NCBI GenBank assembly: GCA_963729215.1
Contig: CAVSND010000016.1
Coordinates: 248,001-312,000, forward strand
Length of the DNA: 64,000 nt
Source of the DNA: CAVQJU01 sp963729215
Lineage (GTDB): Bacteria; Acidobacteriota; Vicinamibacteria; Vicinamibacterales; CAVVIG01
Reading direction: 5' to 3'
The notes beneath the pieces are model-generated. The model saw only the letters and a list, made by a program, of their open reading frames with translations, was not told the origin of the DNA and searched no databases. Positions 1 to 9,954 of the stretch are shown in pieces. The first letter of the stretch is position 1. Every line of letters begins with the position of its first letter. A program made the position numbers and the translations under genes.

Positions 1-363
1 GGCAAGCTGACCGACATGAACGACCTGGACTTCCAGGAATTCATCGCCAAGATTGGCGGCGAGGAATCGAAGCCGCGGAACAAGGCCGAGATCATCGCGA
101 TGCTCAAAGCGGACGGCGACAAGTTCGCGGCGCTGCTCGAATCGTTTCCGGAGAGCTTTCTCGCGGAATCGGTGGCGATGCGGCCCGGTGGGGACCAGCC
201 GAAGCGGACCAGGTTCGACATGCTGCTGTCGGCGAAGGAACACGAAATGCATCATCGCGGCCAGCTGATGGTGCTTCAGCGCATGGTCGGCGTCACACCT
301 CACCTGACACGGCTGATGCAGGAAAGAATGGCGCGGATGCAGGCGCAGACCGCGACGAAGTAA
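1..363 (+). CDS. DinB family protein, C-terminal part (cut by window edge)
   Basis: The frame is open to the left edge, so the ATG at 16 is probably internal and the true start lies outside the window. The segment KEHEMHHRGQLMVLQRM (about residues 75-91 from that ATG) is the C-terminal HxxxHRGQ helix of DinB/YfiT-like four-helix-bundle proteins, which use histidines to bind a divalent metal. Members are metal-dependent thiol transferases or of unknown role, so the substrate cannot be given. The stop TAA directly abuts the ATG of the next gene, suggesting co-transcription. Confidence 0.8.
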   Translation, partial: GKLTDMNDLDFQEFIAKIGGEESKPRNKAEIIAMLKADGDKFAALLESFPESFLAESVAMRPGGDQPKRTRFDMLLSAKEHEMHHRGQLMVLQRMVGVTPHLTRLMQERMARMQAQTATK

Positions 364-1056
364 ATGTCCGCGACGCTTCCCCGCTTCCCGGCCGGAACGC
401 TGTCGTTCCTCCGGCGGCTCAAGCGCAACAACCGGCGCGAGTGGTTCAACGCGCACAAGGAAGAGTACGAACGGGACGTCCGCGCGCCGATGATCGCCGT
501 CATTGAACGGCTGGCCGTGGACTTCCGTTCGTTCGCGCCGGATCTCGTCGCGAGCCCGAAGCGGTCTCTCTATCGTATCTATCGGGACATCCGCTTCTCG
601 GAGGACAAGAAGCCTTACAAGACACACGTCGCGGCCGTGTTTCCGTGCCGCGACCTGCCGAAGCACGAAGGCGCCGGCATGTACTTCCATGTGGCGCCGG
701 ATGGTGTCTGGGTGGGTGGCGGGTTGTGGGCGCCGCAGACGCCGCAGCTTCAGATGGTTCGCGAGCATGTCGCGGCCAATCACCGGCGCCTTCGCGCGAT
801 CGTCACGGCCCCCGGGTTCCGGAAAACTGTCGGCGCTCTCGAAGGCGACCGTTTGCAGCGTGTGCCGCGCGGCTTTCCCAAAGATCACGAGGCGGCCGAG
901 TACCTGAAGCACCGGCAGTTTCTGGCCGGCGCCGAATTTCCCGCGGCCTTCGCCACGAGCCCGAAGTTTTATCGCGGCCTGGTTGGTGTTTTCCGGAGCA
1001 TCTCGCCGCTGGTTCGCTTTCTGAACGAGGCACTCCTTCAGGACTCCGGCAGGTAG
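364..1056 (+). CDS. DUF2461 family protein
   Basis: This 230-residue protein has the full length of the DUF2461 (TIGR02453) family. The N-terminal FLRRLKRNNRREWFNAHKEEY and the central RIYRDIRFSEDKKPYKTH stretch are the family hallmarks. No enzymatic role is established for the family and I see no signal peptide or membrane segment, so it should be cytoplasmic. The ATG follows the previous stop with no gap, and the next gene starts 5 nt after its TAG. The three genes probably share a transcript. Confidence 0.85.
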   Translation: MSATLPRFPAGTLSFLRRLKRNNRREWFNAHKEEYERDVRAPMIAVIERLAVDFRSFAPDLVASPKRSLYRIYRDIRFSEDKKPYKTHVAAVFPCRDLPKHEGAGMYFHVAPDGVWVGGGLWAPQTPQLQMVREHVAANHRRLRAIVTAPGFRKTVGALEGDRLQRVPRGFPKDHEAAEYLKHRQFLAGAEFPAAFATSPKFYRGLVGVFRSISPLVRFLNEALLQDSGR

Positions 1057-1061
1057 GGACC

Positions 1062-2633
1062 ATGGCCGAAACGAAGATCACCTACGCGACGATGAGCGGC
1101 GATCAGATGGAAGGGCTCCATCGCGAGCTGGATGCGGCCATCGACCGTGTGCAGACGTCCTTCGGCCGAAGCTATCCGCTCATGATCGGCGGGCGCGAGG
1201 TTCGCGCGGCGGGCGAGTTCGAGGATCGGAGCCCGATCGACACGCGCATCCTGCTTGGCACGTTTCAGCAGGCCAGCCGCGAACAGACTCGCGAGGCGAT
1301 TGCCGCGGCAAAGGCCGCATTTCCCGCCTGGAGCGCGCGGCCGTGGACAGAACGCGTGGCCCTGCTCAAGAAAGCCGCGGATGGCATCCGGTCCAGGCGA
1401 TGGGAACTGTCAGCGCTGATGGGCTACGAAGCCGGGAAGAACCGGCTCGAGTGCGTGGGCGACGTCGAAGAATCGGCCGACCTGATCGAGTACTACTGCA
1501 ACCAGATCGAGCAGCACGGCGGCTTTTCAACGAAGCTCGGCACGCTCGGACCCGGCGAGGAGAACTCGAGCGTCCTCAGGCCATACGGCGTCTGGGCCGT
1601 GATCTCGCCGTTCAATTTCCCGCTCGCGCTGGCGGCCGGACCCGCCGGCGGCGCCCTCGTCGCGGGTAACACCGCCGTCTTCAAGCCAGCATCGGCGACG
1701 CCGCTGCTGGGCTACAAATTGTACGAAGTGATGGCGGACGCTGGCGTCCCGGCGGGCGTCTTCAACTTCATCACGGGCGGCGGCAGTACGGCCGGCCAGG
1801 AATTGATCGAGCACGCCGACGTGGACGGCATCGTGTTCACCGGATCGAAGGACGTCGGGATGCATCTGATCCGCGATAACGCGACGAGGCGCGTGCCCCG
1901 CCCGCTGATCATCGAAATGGGCGGCAAGAACCCGGCGATCGTCATGCCGTCGGCCGACATCGACAAGGCGAGCGACGGCGTCATGCGATCGGCGTTCGGC
2001 GCCCAGGGACAGAAATGCTCGGCCTGCTCGCGCGTGTATGTCACGAAGCCGGTGCGCGCGGAGTTCGTGCGGCTCCTCGTCGAGAAGACGAAGAAGATCG
2101 CGATCGGCAACCCGTTGCGCCGCGACGTCTACATGGGACCGGTGATCAACGAAGACGCCGTGAAGACCTTCGAGCGCGCCGTGGCGCAGGCGCGGCGCGA
2201 CGGTGGAACCGTTCTGACCGGGGGCCATCGGCTGACGGACGGCGAGTTCGCACACGGACATTTCGTCGAGCCCACGATCATCGACGGGCTGCCAACGAAT
2301 CATTCGTTGTTCTCCGAAGAGCTCTTCGTGCCCATCACCGTTCTGGGTGACGTGACGACGCTGGACGAAGCGATCGATCTGGCGAACAGCACCGAGTACG
2401 GGCTCACGGCCGGTGTCTTCTCCGAGGACGACCGCGAGATTCAACGGTTTTTCGACCGCATTCAGGCAGGCGTCACGTACGTCAACCGCCGGGCCGGAGC
2501 AACGACCGGCGCATGGCCGGGCATCAATTCGTTCGGCGGCTGGAAAGCCAGCGGTTCGACCGGGCGCGGGACGGGCGGACCCTACTACGTGCAGCAGTTC
2601 ATGCGGGAACAGAGCCGGGTGAGAATACGCTGA
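1062..2633 (+). CDS. rocA: L-glutamate gamma-semialdehyde dehydrogenase (1-pyrroline-5-carboxylate dehydrogenase)
   Basis: This 523-residue NAD-dependent aldehyde dehydrogenase should oxidise glutamate semialdehyde to glutamate in proline/arginine breakdown. The cofactor-site stretch GNTAVFKPAS, the general-base segment EMGGKNP (Glu near residue 284) and the nucleophile segment GQKCSACSR (Cys near 318-321) are visible, and the GQKCSACSR form is typical of the P5C dehydrogenase branch. The frame is open further upstream, but the ATG at 1062 follows a purine-rich AGGTAGGG and begins the conserved N-terminus. No proline dehydrogenase gene is seen in the window. Confidence 0.88.
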   Translation: MAETKITYATMSGDQMEGLHRELDAAIDRVQTSFGRSYPLMIGGREVRAAGEFEDRSPIDTRILLGTFQQASREQTREAIAAAKAAFPAWSARPWTERVALLKKAADGIRSRRWELSALMGYEAGKNRLECVGDVEESADLIEYYCNQIEQHGGFSTKLGTLGPGEENSSVLRPYGVWAVISPFNFPLALAAGPAGGALVAGNTAVFKPASATPLLGYKLYEVMADAGVPAGVFNFITGGGSTAGQELIEHADVDGIVFTGSKDVGMHLIRDNATRRVPRPLIIEMGGKNPAIVMPSADIDKASDGVMRSAFGAQGQKCSACSRVYVTKPVRAEFVRLLVEKTKKIAIGNPLRRDVYMGPVINEDAVKTFERAVAQARRDGGTVLTGGHRLTDGEFAHGHFVEPTIIDGLPTNHSLFSEELFVPITVLGDVTTLDEAIDLANSTEYGLTAGVFSEDDREIQRFFDRIQAGVTYVNRRAGATTGAWPGINSFGGWKASGSTGRGTGGPYYVQQFMREQSRVRIR

Positions 2634-2652
2634 TCGAGTAAGGAGAGGCGCC

Positions 2653-4350
2653 ATGTCGCGAGTGATGTCCGGTCTCGTGGCGATGATGTTGTGGTCCTCG
2701 TTGGCCGGCGCCCAGGCGCCTCCCCCACTACCCTCGCCACCGGGGGTGCCATTTCCTCAGGCGCCGCTACGCGACCCATCCAGGACCGGCACGGCGGTCA
2801 TTCGCGGCCATGTCTTCGACGCCGCCAGCGGCCAGCCCCTGCGCAAAGCCCAGGTGCGGGCCTTCTCTCCCGAGCTGCGTGAGAACCGAGCGGCAACGAC
2901 AGACGCGAACGGCGCGTACGAGCTCAAGGAGCTCGTGGCCGGCCGCTATCAGTTGAACGCGAGCAAGGGCAGCTTCGTCCAGCTGCAGTACGGCCAAACG
3001 CGACCGTTCGAACCCGGCAAACCCCTCGAGCTCGCCGACGGCCAGACGGTCGAACGGGTGGACTTCAAACTGCCGCGCGGCGGCATCATCACCGGCCGCA
3101 TCCTCGACGAGTTCGGCGAGCCGACGTCCGACGTCCAGGTGATGGCGATGCGCTATCAATACATCCAGGGCCGTCGGCAACTGTCCCCGTCGGGCCGCCC
3201 TGCCACGACGAACGACATCGGCGAATACCGAATCTTCGCGCTTCCTCCGGGACAGTACTTCGTGTCGGCCACGTATCGCGGCGGGCAGCTCGGACTCGAC
3301 CTGCAGTCCGACGATCAATCGGGCTACGCGCCGACGTACTACCCGAACGGCGCGAGCGTCGCCGACGCGCAGCGCGTCACGATCGGTGTCGGCCAGACGC
3401 TGAGCGACATCAACTTCGCGCTGTCGCCGACTCGTCTCGCACGTGTCACCGGCACGGCCGTGGACTCTGAAGGCAAGCCCCTCGCCAACAGCACGGTCAT
3501 GATGTTCCAGATATCGGGCGCGTTGATGATGAGCACGGCGGGTGGTCAGATTCGACCCGACGGCAGCTTCTCGATCGCCAACGTCTCGCCGGGCGACTAC
3601 ACCGTGCAGGTGTTGGGGGACACCGGCGGACTGGGCCCGGGTCCCGAAACAGTTCAAGCGAAGATCACGGTCGCGGGCGAAGACATCGCCGGTCTCAGGC
3701 TCACCGGCGTGAAATCCTCGACGGCCACAGGTCGCATCATCTTTCCGCAGGCCGGGACGGACGCGAGCGTCTCGGCTCTCCAGTTGTTTGCCCTGTCCTC
3801 GACGCCGGAATTGTTCAACAACCCCGGCCCGACGCGGATCAAAGAGGACTCGACGTTTGAAATGCGAGTCCGGCCCGGAAGTTATCTGATGCGCATGAAC
3901 CCCCAGGGAACCTTCGCCAACGTCAGAATCAAAACCGTCCGGTTGAATGGCCTCGATGTCACGGACACCGGCGTCGACGTGCGTCCCAACGAGGATCTCA
4001 ACGGCCTCGAGGTCGAACTGACGACGCAGCTGAGCGATCTCTCCGGCTTCGTCACAAGTGCTCGCGGCGAAAACGTCAAGGACTACTCGATCGTCGTGTT
4101 CTCGCGCGACCGCGAACGCTGGGGATTTGCGTCGCGGTATCTGGGCGGTGGACGTCCCGATCAGGACGGCAAGTACCGCGTGCGCAGCTTGCCGCCCGGC
4201 AACTATTACGCGATCGCCCTGGATTATGTCGAACAGGGCGCCGGCACCGATCCGGAGTTTCTCGACAAGGTGAAGGATCGCGCGACGGAATTCTCGCTGA
4301 ACGAGGGGGAGACCAAGACGCTCGACCTCAGGCTGGTGACGGGATTGTAA
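2653..4350 (+). CDS. Secreted carboxypeptidase-regulatory-like domain protein
   Basis: The 565-residue product begins with a signal peptide ending near ...SSLAGAQA. It is made of repeated carboxypeptidase-regulatory-like beta-sandwiches; repeat signatures such as GHVFDAASGQPLRKAQVRAF, GRILDEFGEP and GTAVDSEGKPL each precede a NGAYELKEL / IGEYRIFALPPGQY-type segment. Acidobacteriota carry many such extracellular proteins; no catalytic residues are visible and the binding partner is unknown. A good ribosome site (AAGGAGAGG) lies just before the ATG. Confidence 0.8.
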   Translation: MSRVMSGLVAMMLWSSLAGAQAPPPLPSPPGVPFPQAPLRDPSRTGTAVIRGHVFDAASGQPLRKAQVRAFSPELRENRAATTDANGAYELKELVAGRYQLNASKGSFVQLQYGQTRPFEPGKPLELADGQTVERVDFKLPRGGIITGRILDEFGEPTSDVQVMAMRYQYIQGRRQLSPSGRPATTNDIGEYRIFALPPGQYFVSATYRGGQLGLDLQSDDQSGYAPTYYPNGASVADAQRVTIGVGQTLSDINFALSPTRLARVTGTAVDSEGKPLANSTVMMFQISGALMMSTAGGQIRPDGSFSIANVSPGDYTVQVLGDTGGLGPGPETVQAKITVAGEDIAGLRLTGVKSSTATGRIIFPQAGTDASVSALQLFALSSTPELFNNPGPTRIKEDSTFEMRVRPGSYLMRMNPQGTFANVRIKTVRLNGLDVTDTGVDVRPNEDLNGLEVELTTQLSDLSGFVTSARGENVKDYSIVVFSRDRERWGFASRYLGGGRPDQDGKYRVRSLPPGNYYAIALDYVEQGAGTDPEFLDKVKDRATEFSLNEGETKTLDLRLVTGL

Positions 4351-4420
4351 GAACTGCCCCGCCCGGCGGCGGCTGACGTTGCAGATTTAACGTACTGACG
4401 GCCGGCCGGTCTAAAGCTGC

Positions 4421-6065
<1,645 letters not shown>

Positions 6066-6089
6066 GGAACGCACACACAGGAGCACGTT

Positions 6090-7347
6090 ATGGTGTCGCG
6101 CAGAGTCTTCGTGAAGAACGGCGCGTTCGCGCTGGTGAGCCTGGGCTTCGCACCCTCGTTCCTGACGCGCACCGCGTACGCGCAGGGACGATCCGCGCGC
6201 GCCAAACAGCTCATCGCGATCTTCCAGCGCGGCGCCGTCGACGGCCTCAGCGTTGTCGTCCCATTCGGCGACAGCGAGTACTACCGCGCGCGGCCGGCCA
6301 TCGCCATCGCTCGACCGAGGTCCGGCGACGCCGCCGCTCTCGACCTCGATGGCTTCTTCGGCTTCAACCCGCGGCTCCAGCCCCTCAAGGCGTTGTGGGA
6401 CGATCGGGCGCTGGCGATCGTCCATGCGTGCGGATCGCCGGACGCGACGCGCTCGCATTTCGACGCGCAGGACTACATGGAGACCGCGACGCCCGGGATG
6501 AAGGCCACGCCCGACGGATGGCTCAATCGGTACCTGCAGGCGCGCAAGCACGACGCCTCGGAAGGCATCGGGGAGACCACGCCGTTTCGGGCCGTGTCGT
6601 TGACGCAGCAGCTGCCGCGCATGCTCCAGGGCCCCGCGCCCGCGCTGGCGATCAATCAGATCAACCAGTTCGGCATCCGCGGCGGCCAGACCGCCGGGGC
6701 GTCGTTCGAAGCGCAGTATGCCGCGGCGGCCGACCGCGTCCTCAACGGCACGGGCCGCGAGGCATTCGATGCGATCAAGATGCTCAAGGCCGCGGACCCG
6801 GCGAAGTACCAGCCGGAAAACGGCGCCGACTACCCGCGCAGCCCGTTCGGCCAGGCGCTCAAGCAGATCGGACAGCTGACAAAGGCTGACGTGGGACTCG
6901 AGGTCGCGTTCGCGGATGTTGGCGGCTGGGACACGCACGTCAACCAGGGATCGTCACAGGGCCAGCTGGCCAACCGGCTCGACGATTTCGGACGCGGTCT
7001 CGCCGCGCTCGTCGCCGATCTCGGCAGCCGCATGGCGGACACCGTGATCCTGACGATGTCGGAGTTTGGCAGGGCGGTCAACGAGAATGGCAATCGCGGA
7101 ACCGACCACGGACACGGCAACGCAATGATGATCATCGGGGGCGGCGTGCGCGGCGCCAGAGTCTATGGCAAGTGGCCCGGACTCGCGCGCGAGCAACGGT
7201 ACGATGGCCGCGACCTGGCGGTCACGACCGATTTCCGCGACGTCTTCGGCGAGGTCGTTGTCCGTCACCTCGGACTCACGCGACGCGCAATCGATTTTTC
7301 CGGGATACGCCATCAGCCCGTCCAGGTTCCCAGGGCTGTTCGGCTGA
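6090..7347 (+). CDS. DUF1501 domain protein, Tat-exported, frameshift near the 3' end
   Basis: The protein starts with a twin-arginine signal (SRRVFVKNGAFALVSLGFAP). It carries the DUF1501 features RGAVDGLSVVVPFGDSEYY, DVGGWDTHVNQG and TMSEFGRAVNENG followed by GTDHGHG, a sulfatase-like metal-binding fold. AGGAG precedes the ATG. Reading straight on gives an aberrant tail to about 7442. Removing one T from the T5 run at 7295-7299 restores the expected C-terminus IDFPGYAISPSRFPGLFG and a stop at 7347, giving 418 residues. It pairs with the DUF1800 gene 24 nt upstream; function of the pair is unknown. Confidence 0.82.
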
Positions 7348-7389
7348 GACGAAGTGCACGCGGAGCATCCAGAACTACGAACTTGGAAC

Positions 7390-7459
7390 CACAAAGATCA
7401 CCAAGGCCACAAAGGGATCGGCGGAGAGCTCTTTCTTCGTGATCTTGGTGTGCTTCGTG
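7390..7459. repeat. Intergenic hairpin of CACGAAG-type tandem units
   Basis: Arms 7390-7414 and 7435-7459 are reverse complements at 19 of 25 positions. Each arm consists of 8-9 bp units of the CACAAAGNT/CACCAAG type. An outer, weaker pair (GCGGAGCA near 7363 and TGCTCCGCG near 7527) nests around it. The element fills the gap between the DUF1501 gene and the shell-protein gene. Confidence 0.6.
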
Positions 7460-7510
7460 GTTATTGGTCCCTCCACGAGCGTTTCCGGGCGCTCAGATGC
7501 CTTTCTGGGC

Positions 7511-7516
7511 TATAGT
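7511..7516 (+). promoter_or_regulatory. Possible -10 box (TATAGT) for the shell-protein gene
   Basis: TATAGT lies 43 nt before the ATG at 7560, downstream of the hairpin. No convincing -35 hexamer is seen at 16-18 nt spacing, so this is a weak call. Confidence 0.25.
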
Positions 7517-7559
7517 TCCTCTGCGTGCTCCGCGATCTCTGCGTTGCCCGTGGTAATCA

Positions 7560-7862
7560 ATGGCTGAAAAAGACAAAACAAAGCGTGAAGTCGGTGACGC
7601 GCTCGGCATGGTCGAGACGCGCGGGCTGGTGGGCCTGATCGAGGCCGCTGACGCGATGGTCAAAACCGCGAACGTGGTGTTCGTCGGCTGGCAGAAGGTG
7701 GACGCCGGCCTGGTGACCGCTATCGTGCGCGGCGATGTCGGATCCGTGAAGGCCGCAACCGACGCCGGCGCCGCTGCCGCCCGCCGCGTGGGCGAGCTCG
7801 TCGGCGTTCACGTCATTCCACGTCCGGCCGACGACCTGGAAGAGATTTTCCCGATCCGCTAG
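7560..7862 (+). CDS. BMC-domain (EutM/PduA-type) microcompartment shell protein, isolated gene
   Basis: The 100-residue product is a single BMC-H domain that forms hexameric tiles of bacterial microcompartment shells. GMVETRGLVGLIEAADAMV (about residues 16-34) and TAIVRGDVGSVKAATDAG are nearly consensus. The loop lining the central pore, usually GSG or GGG, here reads VDAG, which would place an acidic residue at the pore. No pentameric BMV protein, BMC-T tile, encapsulation peptide or signature enzyme is nearby, so it is either a satellite gene serving a remote locus or a stand-alone shell-like assembly. Confidence 0.9.
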   Translation: MAEKDKTKREVGDALGMVETRGLVGLIEAADAMVKTANVVFVGWQKVDAGLVTAIVRGDVGSVKAATDAGAAAARRVGELVGVHVIPRPADDLEEIFPIR

Positions 7863-8065
7863 CTCGCGCGCGTCTTCACAAGTTTTTTCTTCGATCCTCT
7901 TCGCTTCACGTCGAAACGGCACAGCCCAGAAAATTCCTGAGCCCGACGGCACCTGTACCGTCGCGCGCCATCGTGCGTGAATCGCCAGCTCTTGTAAACA
8001 CCACACCTGGAGAGCCGGATGATCCTGCGGCCAGCGTCCGGCTCGCCTTTTCCGGCCGTCCGGCG

Positions 8066-8591
8066 TCACAGTTTCTGATCTCGTGATCTTCCTGCTGACC
8101 GCTTGCGGGCGGCGGGGAGTGCGCCCTTGTGCGACCGCCTGGGGCGTCTCCGGGCGCAACGACGAGCTCAGCTCCTTCAGCAACCCTTCGTCGCCGACCA
8201 CCAGCAGCGGCTGCGCCGGCTCCCTCAGCAGGTTGAAGAATTCACCGCGGTCGGTTCGGGCGTAAATGTCGTGCCCGTCAGTCAACAGCTGCACGTGGCC
8301 TCCGCCGCCGGTCGCCTCGAACAGCCGCGCGCCAAACTGCCCGCGCAGCGTCGCGATGATCTGGTGCAGCTGCGGAACCGAAAAACCGCGGCGGCGGAGA
8401 TCCGCCAGGACCAGCAGTTCGAAGAGCTCAATCGGGGTGTATCGCCGCTCGGTGTAGCCGCCGGCATCGGTGCGGTGCGTGGGGATCGCCGCCGCCATCA
8501 GCCCGCTCGCGTCCCAGAGCTGCAGCTGCCGGGCTGTCAGGCCCGTCAGCGACGCGATCTCGCGTGAACTGTACGTCCGCTTCAGGCGCAT
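8066..8591 (-). CDS. MerR-family transcriptional regulator, C-terminus uncertain
   Basis: The N-terminus YSSREIASLTGLTARQLQLW is a MerR-type winged helix-turn-helix, followed by the ERRYTPIELFELLVLADLRRRG helix. The second half (DIYARTDRGEFFNLL, then PLLVVGDEGLLKELSSSLRP) is a conserved non-metal effector region I cannot assign. The straight frame runs on into the oppositely oriented shell gene, which is implausible. Dropping one G near 8122-8125 yields a short basic tail and a TGA at 8066. It starts 4 nt after the small upstream gene, implying one transcript with thiO. Confidence 0.6.
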
Positions 8592-8595
8592 CGAC

Positions 8596-8806
8596 TCATT
8601 CCGGTCTGCGCGCGCGCACTTCGTCCAGTCTCGTTCGAGCCGCGTCGACGGCTTCGAGCGAACTCCGGCGCTCGACGGCCGACTGCTGACTGCCGGGCGC
8701 GTGACTGGCCGCTGCCCACGGCAGCCCGATGATACGCGCGCTGCGCCTCCTGCAGCGCAGCTAATGCGGCGGCATGATCGCGCTGCCACTCGGACCACGT
8801 CGTCAA
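8596..8806 (-). CDS. Small coiled-coil protein, probable frameshift
   Basis: A TTG at 8806, ten bases after the glycine oxidase stop, begins MTTWSEWQRDHAAALAALQE. After a one-base shift near 8680 the other frame continues as SLEAVDAARTRLDEVRARRP and stops at 8596, just before the MerR start. Both halves look like one amphipathic helix rich in Ala, Arg, Glu and Leu. About 69 residues; no family recognised. The joint is inferred from helix continuity only. Confidence 0.4.
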
Positions 8807-8815
8807 CGGAACGGC

Positions 8816-9941
8816 TCACAGGCCCTCGAATCGCTGCGGGCCAATCGCCTCGAGCGCGGGATCCGACCGGCCATCCAGCAGGGCGTCGGCCACCAGCTGC
8901 GCCGTGACGGGCGCAAGCAAGACACCGTTCCGGAAGTGACCGGTCGCGTACATCAGGTTCTCCATCGGTACGCGACGGCCCCACGATGGGCATGGCGTCC
9001 GGACTTCCCGGGCGCAGGCCGGCGCGAGCGCTGAGAAAATCGGCCGCATTCGCCCGTGGCACGAGCGCGCACGCAGCCTCGAGCAGCTCGCGAACACCCG
9101 CAACGGTGTTCGTCTCGTCGAATCCGACTTCCTCCATGGTGGCGCCGACCAGCAGCGTCCCATCCTGCCAGGGGACGAGATAACACTGCTCGCCCCAAAT
9201 CACGCGGCGCAGATTCACGTCGCGCCATGCAAGATGCAGGAGCTGACCCCGAACCGGCCGGACGGGCGGGCGGGCAACGCCCTCGATCTCGAGGCGCGAC
9301 GACCAGCTGCCCGCCGCCAGCACCACGGCATCGCCGATGAGAGATCCCCGTGACGTCTCCACGATTACGCCACCGGCTCTCGGCGAAATCCTGAGCGCGC
9401 GAGCGCCGTCGACCACGTCCGCGCCGTGGCGCCGTGCGGCGGCGGCGAGGCCTCGCGTCAGCTCGCCGGCGTTGACGAACCCGTGGGATTCAATGAGCAG
9501 GCCTCCCGCCACATCAGCGCCAAGATGCGGTTCCTCGGCCCGCGCTGCGGACGCGTCGAGCAGGCGCAGCGCGACGCCGTGGGCCTTCAATCGCACCGAG
9601 AGCTGCTCGAGCGCTGCCATGTGCTCGCCGGTGGTCGCGACCTCGAGCGTGCCGGTACGCTGATACCCGACCTGAACGCCTGCTGTTGCGACGACATTCG
9701 CCACGAAGTCGTCGTAGAGGCCGAGGCTGCGCACGGCCAGATCGAGAAACGCGTGGTTGCGGTCCTTGGCTTCGGTAAACGGCGCAAGCATGCCGGCGGA
9801 CGCCTGCGTGGCACCCATGCCGGGCGGGCGGTCGTCGACCACGCGCACCGCGGCTCCGCGTCGCGCCAGCTCGTGTGCCACGGCACAGCCGATGACTCCG
9901 GCGCCAATGACGATGATGTTCGAAGGACGGGAAGGGTTCAC
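8816..9941 (-). CDS. thiO: Glycine oxidase ThiO (FAD-dependent), frameshifted
   Basis: The N-terminal IIVIGAGVIGCAVAHELARRG is the FAD dinucleotide fold, followed by GATQASAGMLAPFTEA, GYQRTGTLEV and VRGQLLHL, all typical of glycine oxidase/ThiO, which makes iminoglycine for the thiamine thiazole ring. The conserved C-terminus (ENLMYATGHFRNGVLLAPVT) sits in another frame. One G too many in GGTAC at 8967-8971 explains the break and gives 374 residues. The GTG at 9941 is 13 nt after the M14 stop. No other thiamine genes are nearby, so another amine-oxidase role cannot be excluded. Confidence 0.78.
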
Positions 9942-9954
9942 GAGCTGCTGACGT

